Below, piece by piece: positions 53,670 through 61,575 of a stretch of 64,000 nt of DNA. Both the position numbers and the translations under genes were made by a program. Location of the stretch: positions 45,428 to 109,427 of the forward strand of contig NZ_JAJJNF010000010.1 in assembly GCF_021245805.1 (NCBI RefSeq), in the 5' to 3' direction. The notes under the pieces are model-generated. The model was not told the DNA's origin. It ran no database searches and was given only the letters and a program-made list of their open reading frames with translations. The stretch comes from Mangrovimonas futianensis. GTDB lineage: Bacteria > Bacteroidota > Bacteroidia > Flavobacteriales > Flavobacteriaceae. How positions within the stretch are numbered: the stretch's first letter is position 1; every line of letters starts with the position of its first letter.

Positions 53670-54167
53670 TTAGTCTTTGTTATAGGTAGTTTTTAATTTT
53701 TCAGTTTGCATGTGAATACAATCTGAAATTGTTAAGTTGAGAATGGAAACTCTATTTTTTCCTTTTTTGAATGCTAAATAAAAACTGTTCCACTGTTTTG
53801 GAAAGAGTATTCCTGAAAGGGCAAAGAGTAGGCAATAAATGCTATAATTTCCATTTCCAAGTAAATACATTTGCATTCTGATTTCCTCAAGTGGAGACAT
53901 TCCGTATCCCAGTATTAAATGTTTTAAATCATGGTTTTCAAACTTTGGTATTACTTTCAAATGGTACTTTTTAAGCATCCCATAAATATCATAACCGACT
54001 GTACCTTCTTTACAACTTTGTAACTCTACCATATGTTTTTCCATCTCATTTTTGAATAAGAATTGAAGAGGTTTAATAACTAACCATATCTTTAAACCTT
54101 CAACAAAGTTTTCACGAATATTTAAAGGAGGTAACTTTTGGTTCTGCGCAACATTAATACTAATCAT
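53670..54167 (-). CDS. Coq4-like protein (cassette gene)
   Basis: The 165-residue protein contains HDLKHLILGYGMSPLEE with H79, D80, H83 and E95, matching the HDxxHx11E zinc motif of Coq4, plus a downstream SIYCLLFAL helix. Coq4 proteins act in ubiquinone biosynthesis as a scaffold or C1 decarboxylase; flavobacteria use menaquinone, so the role here is unclear. There is no signal peptide. It is a one-gene cassette between attC-like sites 3 and 4. Confidence 0.65.
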   Translation of the reverse strand: MISINVAQNQKLPPLNIRENFVEGLKIWLVIKPLQFLFKNEMEKHMVELQSCKEGTVGYDIYGMLKKYHLKVIPKFENHDLKHLILGYGMSPLEEIRMQMYLLGNGNYSIYCLLFALSGILFPKQWNSFYLAFKKGKNRVSILNLTISDCIHMQTEKLKTTYNKD

Positions 54168-54186
54168 GATTTCTTTTTTTAATTAT

Positions 54187-54309
54187 ATACAACGGTGATA
54201 GATAGGTTTCGTTTTGGAAAAATCCGCAAAAATTTTGATACGCCAGTTTGCACTTCGTGCTCGTGTGGGAGATAGCCGGGAACAAGCAATTACTTATCCA
54301 TTATTATTT
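54187..54309 (-). repeat. attC-like site 4
   Basis: ATACAAC (54187-54193) and ATTATTT (54303-54309) bound a 123-bp spacer. It contains the CGCCAGTTTGCAC / GTGCTCGTG hairpin region and GGGAACAAGCAATTACTTAT, shared with sites 7, 8, 10 and 12. The right box keeps TTATT of the GTTATTA expected from the cassette's 5' end. Confidence 0.65.
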
Positions 54310-54317
54310 GGCTTTGT

Positions 54318-54770
54318 TTATCTTTTTTCAGCATAATTAAACTTCTCAAAATTTTCGGGAAATTCGTTTTTCAATTCTAATTTATTTGACGTCACAGTGG
54401 GTTTGATTTTAATAACTTTTGTTTCGCTATCAATTTCAACTTCGTGTTCACTTCTCATATTTACAACGTCAATATGCAAAACTTTAAATTGATGTTTTCC
54501 GCTATTAAGGTTTATAATTACATATTCACTTGGTCTAATTTGTCCAAGAGGTTTATTGTCCAGCCAAATATTCAACCGAGCTGTATTGTCCATTTTATGT
54601 AAAATATTCGCACCATTATAAATCAGGACATTTCCATTCCCTAAATCATTCAGTTCAACATTTTCAATGTTAGTTTTTAAGAATGTATATTCGGATGTAA
54701 TTGGTTTTAATGCACAAGAGGTTAAGAGTATTAAACTTAATAAAGTGATGATAATTCTGATGTTTTTCAT
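54318..54770 (-). CDS. Lipoprotein with DUF2846-like domain (cassette gene)
   Basis: From the ATG at 54770 the protein has 150 residues with a clear lipoprotein signal (TLLSLILLTSC, C19). The core NIWLDNKPLGQIRPSEYVIIN-type stretch, followed by SGKHQFKVL, resembles DUF2846 beta domains (a small ligand- or surface-binding fold). The TTG at 54776 is a less likely start. One-gene cassette. Confidence 0.68.
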   Translation of the reverse strand: MKNIRIIITLLSLILLTSCALKPITSEYTFLKTNIENVELNDLGNGNVLIYNGANILHKMDNTARLNIWLDNKPLGQIRPSEYVIINLNSGKHQFKVLHIDVVNMRSEHEVEIDSETKVIKIKPTVTSNKLELKNEFPENFEKFNYAEKR

Positions 54771-54787
54771 TTTCAATGTTTGGGGTT

Positions 54788-54899
54788 TAATAACGCACTA
54801 CGGTCTATTCTAACTGTAAGTTACGGGTTTTTAGTTAATGATTTCGGTTTAGCACTAGCGAAGCATTCCAATCGGAATTACTGTTATTGATTGTTCTCA
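54788..54899 (-). repeat. attC-like site 5
   Basis: TAATAAC (54788-54794) and GTTCTCA (54893-54899) bound a 112-bp spacer. Its centre (AGCGAAGCATTCCAATCGGA and the following AATTACTG) is shared with sites 2 and 6. ATTCCaatcGGAAT forms an internal hairpin. Confidence 0.6.
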
Positions 54900-54908
54900 G
54901 GTGTTTTT

Positions 54909-55346
54909 TTATTCATCTAATAGGTCTAACTTCCAACTGGTATTTTTTCTTTTCTCTTTCCAGTCCCAATAAGTTCCAAAAAAATCTTCATGAAGCATAG
55001 AATCCATTTCGTTTTCTTCGTCAAAGTCAACCAACATAACTTCTCCCCACTCTCCGTACTCAACGGTTGGGTCAGATGTCCCATCTAAAATATTTAGGAA
55101 TCCGAAAAACACATCTGAAGTATTACTTGCTAATATTTTCCTCAATGCGCTTTTTAGAACCGGATTACCGCTTAATTTTGAGACTTCTTCTTTTTCTGAT
55201 TCTGTCAAGCCTCCATTAGGCGGATAGTTTATAAGGCGATTGATTTTATTACTCTCAATGTCATTAGCAATATAGTTTGCATTTTCTTCAATCATCTGAT
55301 GGATTGAAACTAAAAGAGACATTTTATTTTCTTCTGATAACTTCAT
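54909..55346 (-). CDS. Acidic soluble protein of unknown function (cassette gene)
   Basis: This unrecognised 145-residue protein has no signal or membrane segment. The N-terminal half is helical; the C-terminal half is strongly acidic (VDFDEENEMDSMLHED) and ends in a W-rich stretch (YWDWKEKRKNTSWKLDLL). No known motif was found. One-gene cassette between sites 5 and 6. Confidence 0.68.
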   Translation of the reverse strand: MKLSEENKMSLLVSIHQMIEENANYIANDIESNKINRLINYPPNGGLTESEKEEVSKLSGNPVLKSALRKILASNTSDVFFGFLNILDGTSDPTVEYGEWGEVMLVDFDEENEMDSMLHEDFFGTYWDWKEKRKNTSWKLDLLDE

Positions 55347-55363
55347 TTTCCGTTTATTAAGTT

Positions 55364-55470
55364 TCCTAACGGTCCCTTCTAACCGTAAGTCATTGTTTTA
55401 TTTTATTATGTTTTTCAATTTAGAAATAGCGAAGATCTCCAATCGGAATTGCTGTTTTACATTGTTGCCA
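55364..55470 (-). repeat. attC-like site 6
   Basis: TCCTAAC (55364-55370) and GTTGCCA (55464-55470) bound a 107-bp spacer. Inner boxes CGTAAG and TTTAC pair (GTAA/TTAC), as L boxes of attC sites do. The centre is of the same family as sites 2 and 5. Confidence 0.65.
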
Positions 55471-55479
55471 ATAGCACCT

Positions 55480-56016
55480 TTATTTCCATTTCCAATTCAG
55501 TTCGTCAATATATTCTGCTCCTAAGTCGGTCACACGTTTTTTAAATTCCGTTTGATTTTCAATTGAGTGTTTTGGGACAATCAAAGATAAATCAGTAGTT
55601 AATTTTATGAAGAAATGTTCTTTTGTTTCTATCAGTTCTTTGATTTCAGTTCCGTTTAATTTGGTATCAGATGTAAAATCTTTGGCATTAATAGAATTTT
55701 CATTAAAGTCAATTTGCACAGGCTTATTTATCCGGTTTTTATAATTTTCCTCAACGTGTTTTCTAAAATGATTTTTATACCTCCTTTTGGAATATTTTGG
55801 ATAGAATATAAACCACAGAATTGCTGTAATTCCAAAAACTATAATTCCAATGTAATTTTCATCCCTATTGGTTAAGTATAATCCATATGGTAAAAAAAGA
55901 ATTGGTCCTAAAATTCTATTATTCCTGAGTTTCTTTTTATGTGATTCAGACTTTGAAGACGCATATAGCTGATATTCTAAAAAATCTGAGTTTGTAAGTT
56001 CGTATTTTAAGGTCAT
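55480..56016 (-). CDS. YcxB-like membrane protein (cassette gene)
   Basis: The 178-residue protein has two membrane helices (about 35-50 and 55-72). A C-terminal YcxB-like beta domain follows (INAKDFTSDTKLNGTEIKELIETKEHFFIKL), typically linked to small membrane proteins of unknown function. The charged linker SKSESHKKKLRNNR precedes the first helix. One-gene cassette between sites 6 and 7. Confidence 0.68.
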   Translation of the reverse strand: MTLKYELTNSDFLEYQLYASSKSESHKKKLRNNRILGPILFLPYGLYLTNRDENYIGIIVFGITAILWFIFYPKYSKRRYKNHFRKHVEENYKNRINKPVQIDFNENSINAKDFTSDTKLNGTEIKELIETKEHFFIKLTTDLSLIVPKHSIENQTEFKKRVTDLGAEYIDELNWKWK

Positions 56017-56021
56017 TTGGG

Positions 56022-56143
56022 TATTAATGGTTTGTGTATAAAAAATTGTGGTTTTGGGTAAAAGGATTATTCTTTACCAGTTCGCACTTTGTGCTCGTGT
56101 CAGAAGTAAGCGAGAACAAGTAATTACTTATCCGTTGTTCCGC
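56022..56143 (-). repeat. attC-like site 7
   Basis: TATTAAT (56022-56028, an AAT variant of the AAC box) and GTTCCGC (56137-56143) bound a 122-bp spacer. It contains CCAGTTCGCACTTTGTGCTC and GAGAACAAGTAATTACTTAT. The GTT box matches 5 of 7 bases of the GTTGTGC expected from its cassette's 5' box. Confidence 0.65.
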
Positions 56144-56150
56144 TAATTTT

Positions 56151-56717
56151 TTATTCCTTTTCAAAGAATGCTTTCACTTCTGAATAATAATCCTCCCCGT
56201 ATTGTTGATAGAATTCTCCATTAGGTTTTATTATTAAAAATCCGGCACAGTTTTGATGTTCTGTAAAAACATTCTTATAGAAAAAACCAGAATCCATTAT
56301 AAATTCATCCATTTGTTCATAAATTTCTCTATTGTAAGAATCATTCGTATAAACAAAAAAGTCAATTGCATTATAATCAGAACTCATTCTTGATGAAATA
56401 CTAATTCTGTTTTTGGTCACTTTTCTATTGTCATTTTTGTTGAATCTAACATTTATACAATTTGGCGCTTTTTGGTTATAATTTATAAGAATAGATTTAT
56501 TATCAGGAATTGTGGTTTTTAATTCTTCTTCCAGATTTTTAATCAATTTATCGTATTCAGTTCGGTTTAGTGTTCCAGAGTAAGCTACTCTACTTTTTTT
56601 GTATTGAGAATTGGAATGAGTATTTACTTTTGTGTTATCTAGATCTTTATTAGCTCCACAGGAGGATACTAAAATTAAGAAAATAATATATGCTCCTTTT
56701 TTTAATATTTCATTCAT
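56151..56717 (-). CDS. Lipoprotein of unknown function (cassette gene)
   Basis: From the ATG at 56717 the protein has 188 residues with a lipoprotein signal (IIFLILVSSC, C16). The rest is unrecognised; KAPNCINVRFNKNDNRKVTKNRI resembles nothing I know. The in-frame GTG at 56744 lies inside the attC-like box GCACAAC and is rejected. One-gene cassette between sites 7 and 8. Confidence 0.68.
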   Translation of the reverse strand: MNEILKKGAYIIFLILVSSCGANKDLDNTKVNTHSNSQYKKSRVAYSGTLNRTEYDKLIKNLEEELKTTIPDNKSILINYNQKAPNCINVRFNKNDNRKVTKNRISISSRMSSDYNAIDFFVYTNDSYNREIYEQMDEFIMDSGFFYKNVFTEHQNCAGFLIIKPNGEFYQQYGEDYYSEVKAFFEKE

Positions 56718-56740
56718 AGATTTTTGTTTGGTCAATTTAT

Positions 56741-56862
56741 GCACAACGTTTTTTGAATGGCTTGTTTCAGTTTAGCTTTTGAGGATTTTGCTTCGCCAGT
56801 TCGCACTTTGTGCTCGTGTAAGATGTAGGCGAAAAAAAGCAATTATTCATCCGTTGTTGTGT
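56741..56862 (-). repeat. attC-like site 8
   Basis: GCACAAC (56741-56747) and GTTGTGT (56856-56862) bound a 122-bp spacer. Inner boxes GAATGG and ATTCATCC pair, and TTCGCC/GGCGAA plus GCAC-TTT-GTGC form central hairpins. GTTGTGTGT (56856-56864) is the exact reverse complement of ACACACAAC (57451-57459) at the 5' end of the same cassette. Confidence 0.8.
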
Positions 56863-57004
56863 GTTAGGCATTTTTATTTTCAGTCGATTACTAATTCTTT
56901 ATACAATTCTTTTTCAAATTCAATCATTTATAATGTGGCATTTCCCAAATAAATACTTTCATTAAATTTCAACATACATGAATTAGATTTATAATTCATA
57001 ACAT

Positions 57005-57397
57005 TTAATTTATCCGAACTACCATCCTATTTTCTGCTTCAAAATTCCATTGTACTTGCCAAGTTCTACCATCTATTTGGTCAAGCAGAATGAAGTTATA
57101 TGAATTGGTAGTTGGATAAAGAAAAAACCTTCCATTTTTCTCTTCTTCTTTAGGTACAAGTGAAATATAGGATAATATAGTTTCAAATTGATTGTCATCT
57201 AGGCTCCATTGGACTTGCCACATATGTCCATTTCTCGTATTCAATTTGATAAAATTATGTGAATTATCTGTAGCAAAAAGCCGAAAGACAACATCACTGT
57301 CAGTAGAAATATTTTGATTAGGAATGTCAGGTTTTCCTTGAGCAAAAGTTAGCATTGTCGTCAATACAAAAATCAGTGTTAGAGAAAGTGTCTTCAT
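57005..57397 (-). CDS. Small secreted protein with internal duplication (cassette gene)
   Basis: This 130-residue protein has a Sec signal (about 1-19, TMLTFAQG). The mature part holds two copies of a unit of about 27 residues, each ending GHMWQVQWS or GRTWQVQWN after NSHNFIKLNTRN or NSYNFILLDQID. No known family was recognised. A 107-bp leader and 142-bp trailer to the next features contain only cassette boxes. One-gene cassette with perfectly matched ends. Confidence 0.72.
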   Translation of the reverse strand: MKTLSLTLIFVLTTMLTFAQGKPDIPNQNISTDSDVVFRLFATDNSHNFIKLNTRNGHMWQVQWSLDDNQFETILSYISLVPKEEEKNGRFFLYPTTNSYNFILLDQIDGRTWQVQWNFEAENRMVVRIN

Positions 57398-57452
57398 AAA
57401 ATTTGCTTTCTATGTTAGTATTTATTTTATGCGTGTCATTTGTTTTGCTGAC

Positions 57453-57583
57453 ACACAACGATTTCGGCTATGAACATTTGGGGATTTTACGCATTAACTT
57501 TTCGGATAATAACTGACCTTCAATTTATTCATTTTACTTTCTTTAGGCGATTAAACCGCTATTTTTTATATACGTTGTTAGCA
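57453..57583 (-). repeat. attC-like site 9
   Basis: ACACAAC (57453-57459) and GTTAGCA (57577-57583) bound a 131-bp spacer of a family distinct from the others. GTTAGCAGC (57577-57585) is the exact reverse complement of GCTGCTAAC (60503-60511), the 5' box of the three-gene cassette that this site closes. Confidence 0.85.
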
Positions 57584-57592
57584 GCTGGTTTT

Positions 57593-58123
57593 TCATTTCA
57601 GATTTTCTCTTTTAGTTGGCATTCCATTCTGGTAATAATGTATCTCATATTCGCCAGCTCTTTTTTTTGTACCAAAAACAATTGCAATTCCAATTCTATA
57701 ATTGTAATGATTGCCAGAATAGTCAATTGTCATATGTTCAAGTTTTAGTAAATCAAAATCCTTTCTCTTTTTCGAATTGCTGTCCTTTTTAGCCTCAATT
57801 ACAACCAGATTATGAGCATTTGTGTTTCGCTGATGGATAATTATATCTGGTGTTAACTGATAGTTGTCAGTTTCATTTGGTGAAATTCCAATTTCAATCA
57901 TTCTATTTCTTGCAATATCTAATGCTTTTCTATCATTATCTTTCAGTTTATCACCATTATATTCAGGGTCGACAGTTAGTTCTTCAAAATGTGGTGTTAA
58001 ATACTTTGTCAGATGGCCAGTAAGATTAAGCTCATTAAGTCCTCTTGCTAAAATGTCATATTCATTTTCCAAAACGGATTTAATTGAATTATCAAGTCTT
58101 TTTAGTATTTCATTAATTTCCAT
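57593..58123 (-). CDS. PD-(D/E)XK-like predicted nuclease (third gene of three-gene cassette)
   Basis: The 176-residue protein carries LTPDIIIHQRNTN followed by LVVIEAKKDSN (residues about 91-112), i.e. the D...ExK pattern of PD-(D/E)XK nucleases. The core strand-helix layout also fits. It is otherwise unrecognised and resembles short type-II-like or MmcB-like proteins only in this motif. It follows the HEPN-motif gene by 39 bp with no attC site between, so they are one cassette. The stop is followed directly by site 9. Confidence 0.7.
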   Translation of the reverse strand: MEINEILKRLDNSIKSVLENEYDILARGLNELNLTGHLTKYLTPHFEELTVDPEYNGDKLKDNDRKALDIARNRMIEIGISPNETDNYQLTPDIIIHQRNTNAHNLVVIEAKKDSNSKKRKDFDLLKLEHMTIDYSGNHYNYRIGIAIVFGTKKRAGEYEIHYYQNGMPTKRENLK

Positions 58124-58162
58124 TTTATAAAATAGTTGAATTTGTAGTTAACTCAATTATAA

Positions 58163-59536
58163 TCAAATCCAAGGAACATTTATTTCCCTGTCTTTTGGAT
58201 AAAGTTTTTTTGAACATCGATTAGAATATTTCCCTTTATGCCCTAAAATAAATAAAAGCGACATTTCAATGTACCAAATACATAATTGAAGAGCTTGGTA
58301 TTTAGTCTGTAAGGATAAAGCTGATATTTTTTTTCTTTTTTCAATTTGAGAATGTACAATTGAATTACGAATTTGTACGACTATTGAAGGCGCATCAATG
58401 TATTCTGGTGACGTGCCAATTAATTCATTTAACTCATTAAAATCTTTTGGGACACTATAATCAATTTTTAGATGAGAGAGTAAAAGTCGAATTTTATTTG
58501 CTGCGTTAATATTTTCTGAATCTTTCCCAATTAACAGCCCATTTTTTTCAATTAGTAACCAGTTGTATATTAATTCTAATGCAGTTTGAGCCATTATTAT
58601 TGAACCTTCTGTGTAACCTGAATTATTGTTTGCTTCAATGTACCAGTGCACCGTTGAAATCAAAAAATTTCTATCATTCTCATCTTTCCACAAATTTGTA
58701 AATTTTTGAAAAAGTTCATTAAGACCCTCTGTAGAATGCCTTAAAGTCCAACTGGTGGCACTTTTATGAATATCTAATGAGTAATTTGAATAATCAGACC
58801 AAACTTTGTTGTTTTCGAAAATCCCACTATGAAAAACAGTTGAAACTCTTCGTCCATTTAAAAAAGTTAGGAATGTGTCAAAGCAATTTATAATTACTCT
58901 TGCGTTTTCAAGTGTTAAATTACCCTTTGTTTTTGTCAACCTTCCTGAATAGAGTAGAAGATAGCCACCTTTGGAATTTAGGTTTTCGAGTCGTTCATTA
59001 TAGTCTAATGTTTTATCAATAACAATTTTATATTCCTTGTTTTCAAATTGAACACGGCTTCTTGACCAAGAAACAGATTTTTCAAACATTTTATGAACAG
59101 ATGAACCTAAAAAGTTTCTCAAGTTGGGAATAGCAAAGGTTATAGAATCAACACCAATTGAACTGTCATTAAAAACAGCATACTTTGTAAAAACACCTTT
59201 AATCTTTTGCTTATCATTAGAAAGTCCTAATGTGCGATTAGTTATGAATGTATTTCCAGAGGATAAGCCATCAATTATCAAATCATATTCATCTAATGCA
59301 TTTTCTGATTTTATTGAAATTTCAGTTTCTGATAATACGAATCCGCTGAATACCGTGCCTTTTTGTGGAAACCATTGATATTCAATTTTCCCATCTATGT
59401 GAATTTCACATTTTTTATTTTTTAATAAAAATTCTCCTGTATAAATATCAATAACTTCATTAGCATTATCCATTTTTACAGGAAGGTCAACTATAGGCGG
59501 AATGCCTTCTATTAATTCATCTATATCCTTTCGCAT
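58163..59536 (-). CDS. HEPN-motif (ApeA-like) protein (second gene of three-gene cassette)
   Basis: The 457-residue protein has a beta-rich N-terminal half (about 1-190) and a helical C-terminal half. The latter contains IVVQIRNSIVHSQIEKR near residues 388-404, with the RNxxxH catalytic motif of HEPN RNases. This two-part layout resembles ApeA-type anti-phage proteins, whose HEPN domain cuts RNA. That family assignment is my inference from layout and motif. No signal peptide. It lies between the zinc-ribbon and PD-(D/E)XK-like genes. Confidence 0.68.
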   Translation of the reverse strand: MRKDIDELIEGIPPIVDLPVKMDNANEVIDIYTGEFLLKNKKCEIHIDGKIEYQWFPQKGTVFSGFVLSETEISIKSENALDEYDLIIDGLSSGNTFITNRTLGLSNDKQKIKGVFTKYAVFNDSSIGVDSITFAIPNLRNFLGSSVHKMFEKSVSWSRSRVQFENKEYKIVIDKTLDYNERLENLNSKGGYLLLYSGRLTKTKGNLTLENARVIINCFDTFLTFLNGRRVSTVFHSGIFENNKVWSDYSNYSLDIHKSATSWTLRHSTEGLNELFQKFTNLWKDENDRNFLISTVHWYIEANNNSGYTEGSIIMAQTALELIYNWLLIEKNGLLIGKDSENINAANKIRLLLSHLKIDYSVPKDFNELNELIGTSPEYIDAPSIVVQIRNSIVHSQIEKRKKISALSLQTKYQALQLCIWYIEMSLLFILGHKGKYSNRCSKKLYPKDREINVPWI

Positions 59537-59570
59537 TTAGTTGTTCAGCTGGTTTAATTATTTTAATTTT

Positions 59571-60455
59571 TTAATCAATTCCAAGGTTTTTTTCCATATC
59601 TCTCCATTGCTTACCGAATTCAATTTGTTCTTCTACTGCTTTTCGTTTTTCTTCTGGCAAACATTGGATACAAGTTGGATATTGAATTCCCTTGTAGTAC
59701 TCCTCACATTTTGGGCATAATTCCATTCCATATAAGTCATAGTTAGAAGCACATTTTCTACAAGCTGTTATCGTGTCTTCAAAGGAAAGGTATTTGATGT
59801 TGTCGTTTAGATAAAGTATAAACGCTTTTTTCTCTATAGATTCAGCGTCATTATTTTTTGCTATATTTCTTTGAAACCAATACTTAATATTTGATAAGTT
59901 ATGTTGATTTCTCCATTTATCTTTTGACACAAAGCACTTATCTCGCACTTCATATGCGTCCTTACCTTCGAAAAAAATAGAAATCAGTTCAGTTGCCGAC
60001 CTATAATTCGCTTCTTCAAATTCGTGCTTACAATCCGCACATCGATATTTTGGAATTTTTCTCACCCTTTCACTTGGGTTTTTATTCATACAATTCGGAC
60101 ACAATGGAATCGGTACATATTCATAATTATTTAATACATGATTTCTAAATACCGTTTTATCAATTTCGGAATTGTTATCTATATATTGATTTATGTATGT
60201 TCTCGTTATCTCTCTTAAATATTCGTTGTATTTCTTTGGATGAGACAGGTGCTGTAACGTTAAAGTATCTGTACTACTACATATCTGGCATTTTTCTTTA
60301 ATGAATTTTAACCTTCTTTCTTTCCAATCTTTTGTATGCCAAGACCTTTGATCTTCTTTGAAACCATTCCAACATTGCTCTTTTGCAAGTTCTATCCCAA
60401 TCTCATTATTTATGAGTTTATCTCTTAATTCTATATATTCATCGTATGTTAACAT
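59571..60455 (-). CDS. Zinc-ribbon/HNH-like protein (first gene of three-gene cassette)
   Basis: From the ATG at 60455 the protein has 294 residues. CQIC (56-59) with LQHLSH (68-73) and CPNC (119-122) resembles an HNH-nuclease frame in which the usual HH pair is altered to QHL.H. CADC (139-142) completes a ribbon. Three more CxxC pairs follow (232/235, 247/250, 262/265). A nucleic-acid-binding or nuclease role is likely. The TTG at 60488 gives a longer start that would sit against site 10 and is less likely. It opens the three-gene cassette. Confidence 0.7.
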   Translation of the reverse strand: MLTYDEYIELRDKLINNEIGIELAKEQCWNGFKEDQRSWHTKDWKERRLKFIKEKCQICSSTDTLTLQHLSHPKKYNEYLREITRTYINQYIDNNSEIDKTVFRNHVLNNYEYVPIPLCPNCMNKNPSERVRKIPKYRCADCKHEFEEANYRSATELISIFFEGKDAYEVRDKCFVSKDKWRNQHNLSNIKYWFQRNIAKNNDAESIEKKAFILYLNDNIKYLSFEDTITACRKCASNYDLYGMELCPKCEEYYKGIQYPTCIQCLPEEKRKAVEEQIEFGKQWRDMEKNLGID

Positions 60456-60504
60456 TCGAATTCTATTATTAAGTATTGATGAACGCAATATCAGTTTAAC
60501 TTGC

Positions 60505-60635
60505 TGCTAACGGTCTCGGCTATGCGTAGTTGCGTGGGTTAGCACTCAACTTTGCAAGTACACACCAAACTGAAAATCCGAGAGGATTTTCAGAAGTAAG
60601 CGAGAACAAGCAATTACTTATAGCCATTGTTGTGC
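60505..60635 (-). repeat. attC-like site 10
   Basis: TGCTAAC (60505-60511) and GTTGTGC (60629-60635) bound a 131-bp spacer. Inner boxes GGCTAT (60518-60523) and ATAGCC (60620-60625) pair perfectly. CTGAAAATCC/GGATTTTCAG forms a central hairpin. GTTGTGCTTA (60629-60638) is the exact reverse complement of TAAGCACAAC (61573-61582) at the cassette's 5' end, and its last three bases are the stop codon of the gene. Confidence 0.88.
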
Positions 60636-61553
60636 TTAGTTTTTTAATAATTTTTTCAATTCTGTTTTAAAATCCAATAACAAATTAGATTTAATAGAAA
60701 CTCCAATATTGATAGGCACACCAGTAGTAGTTGTAATGTTAACTGGTAAATTATGGATTGTTATTTCACCGGTTCCTTTAGCGTTATACATAGGTCCAGC
60801 GTATAATATTCCTACTAAATAAAGCCTTGTGCCCAAATTTATTCCTGTATCGGTTGCATAAGAACCTTGATTATATAATATAACTGGTGAACCACTAGAA
60901 CCTGGGAATGCAGGTATATCCAATAAAAATTCAGCTTTTCCTTGATAGTCAATCTTCATTGGTGTTGCTGTTTGCCCTTTCCTAATAATTGGTAAATTAT
61001 TTTTACTATCCCATAATCCTATTGGGTAACCAATCATAAGTATGTCTTCAAGAGCTGTGAAAGATTCCCAGATTTCTTTTTCGGGAATTAAACTTTCATC
61101 AAAACTTCTGTAATAAATAGGTTTATTATTTTTTATTGATTGATTTAGTATCGGTGCGATTGGCATAATACATAAATCAATTTTTGGGTCTGGATGTGGT
61201 AACCAGTATTTTTGAAAATTAACTATTTCAATTGTTTCTTTCTCACCGTAAATAGGATTACCTAAACTATCTTTTTTTGTAAATAGAAATTTACCTTTTA
61301 TTGCATTTTGTATTACATGTTTATTAGTTACAATAACTGGGATAGTAGTGCTGTCGGTTTCATTCATTTTAAAACTAAATATGAATCCACTCCCAGTTCC
61401 GTCTTTCGAGATTGTTTTTCCTGTATTATCCTTTATTAAATATTGACATTCAATTCTTATTGTGCTATGTATTAATTGTTCTGAAAGAGAGTTAACTTGA
61501 GCGTTAGATTCAGCCATAAAAAATAATGTTAATGTGAGTAGTATATATTTCAT
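60636..61553 (-). CDS. Secreted trypsin-like serine protease (cassette gene)
   Basis: The 305-residue protein has a Sec signal (about 1-19) and a complete chymotrypsin-fold triad: H79 in VTNKHV, D126 in DPKIDLCIM and S220 in PGSSGSP. GSGFIFS before the histidine is also typical. It would cleave a protein in the periplasm or outside; the substrate is unknown. Its stop codon is part of site 10. It is a one-gene cassette with perfectly matched ends. Confidence 0.82.
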   Translation of the reverse strand: MKYILLTLTLFFMAESNAQVNSLSEQLIHSTIRIECQYLIKDNTGKTISKDGTGSGFIFSFKMNETDSTTIPVIVTNKHVIQNAIKGKFLFTKKDSLGNPIYGEKETIEIVNFQKYWLPHPDPKIDLCIMPIAPILNQSIKNNKPIYYRSFDESLIPEKEIWESFTALEDILMIGYPIGLWDSKNNLPIIRKGQTATPMKIDYQGKAEFLLDIPAFPGSSGSPVILYNQGSYATDTGINLGTRLYLVGILYAGPMYNAKGTGEITIHNLPVNITTTTGVPINIGVSIKSNLLLDFKTELKKLLKN

Positions 61554-61575
61554 TATGTGTTTTTGTTCAAATTAA

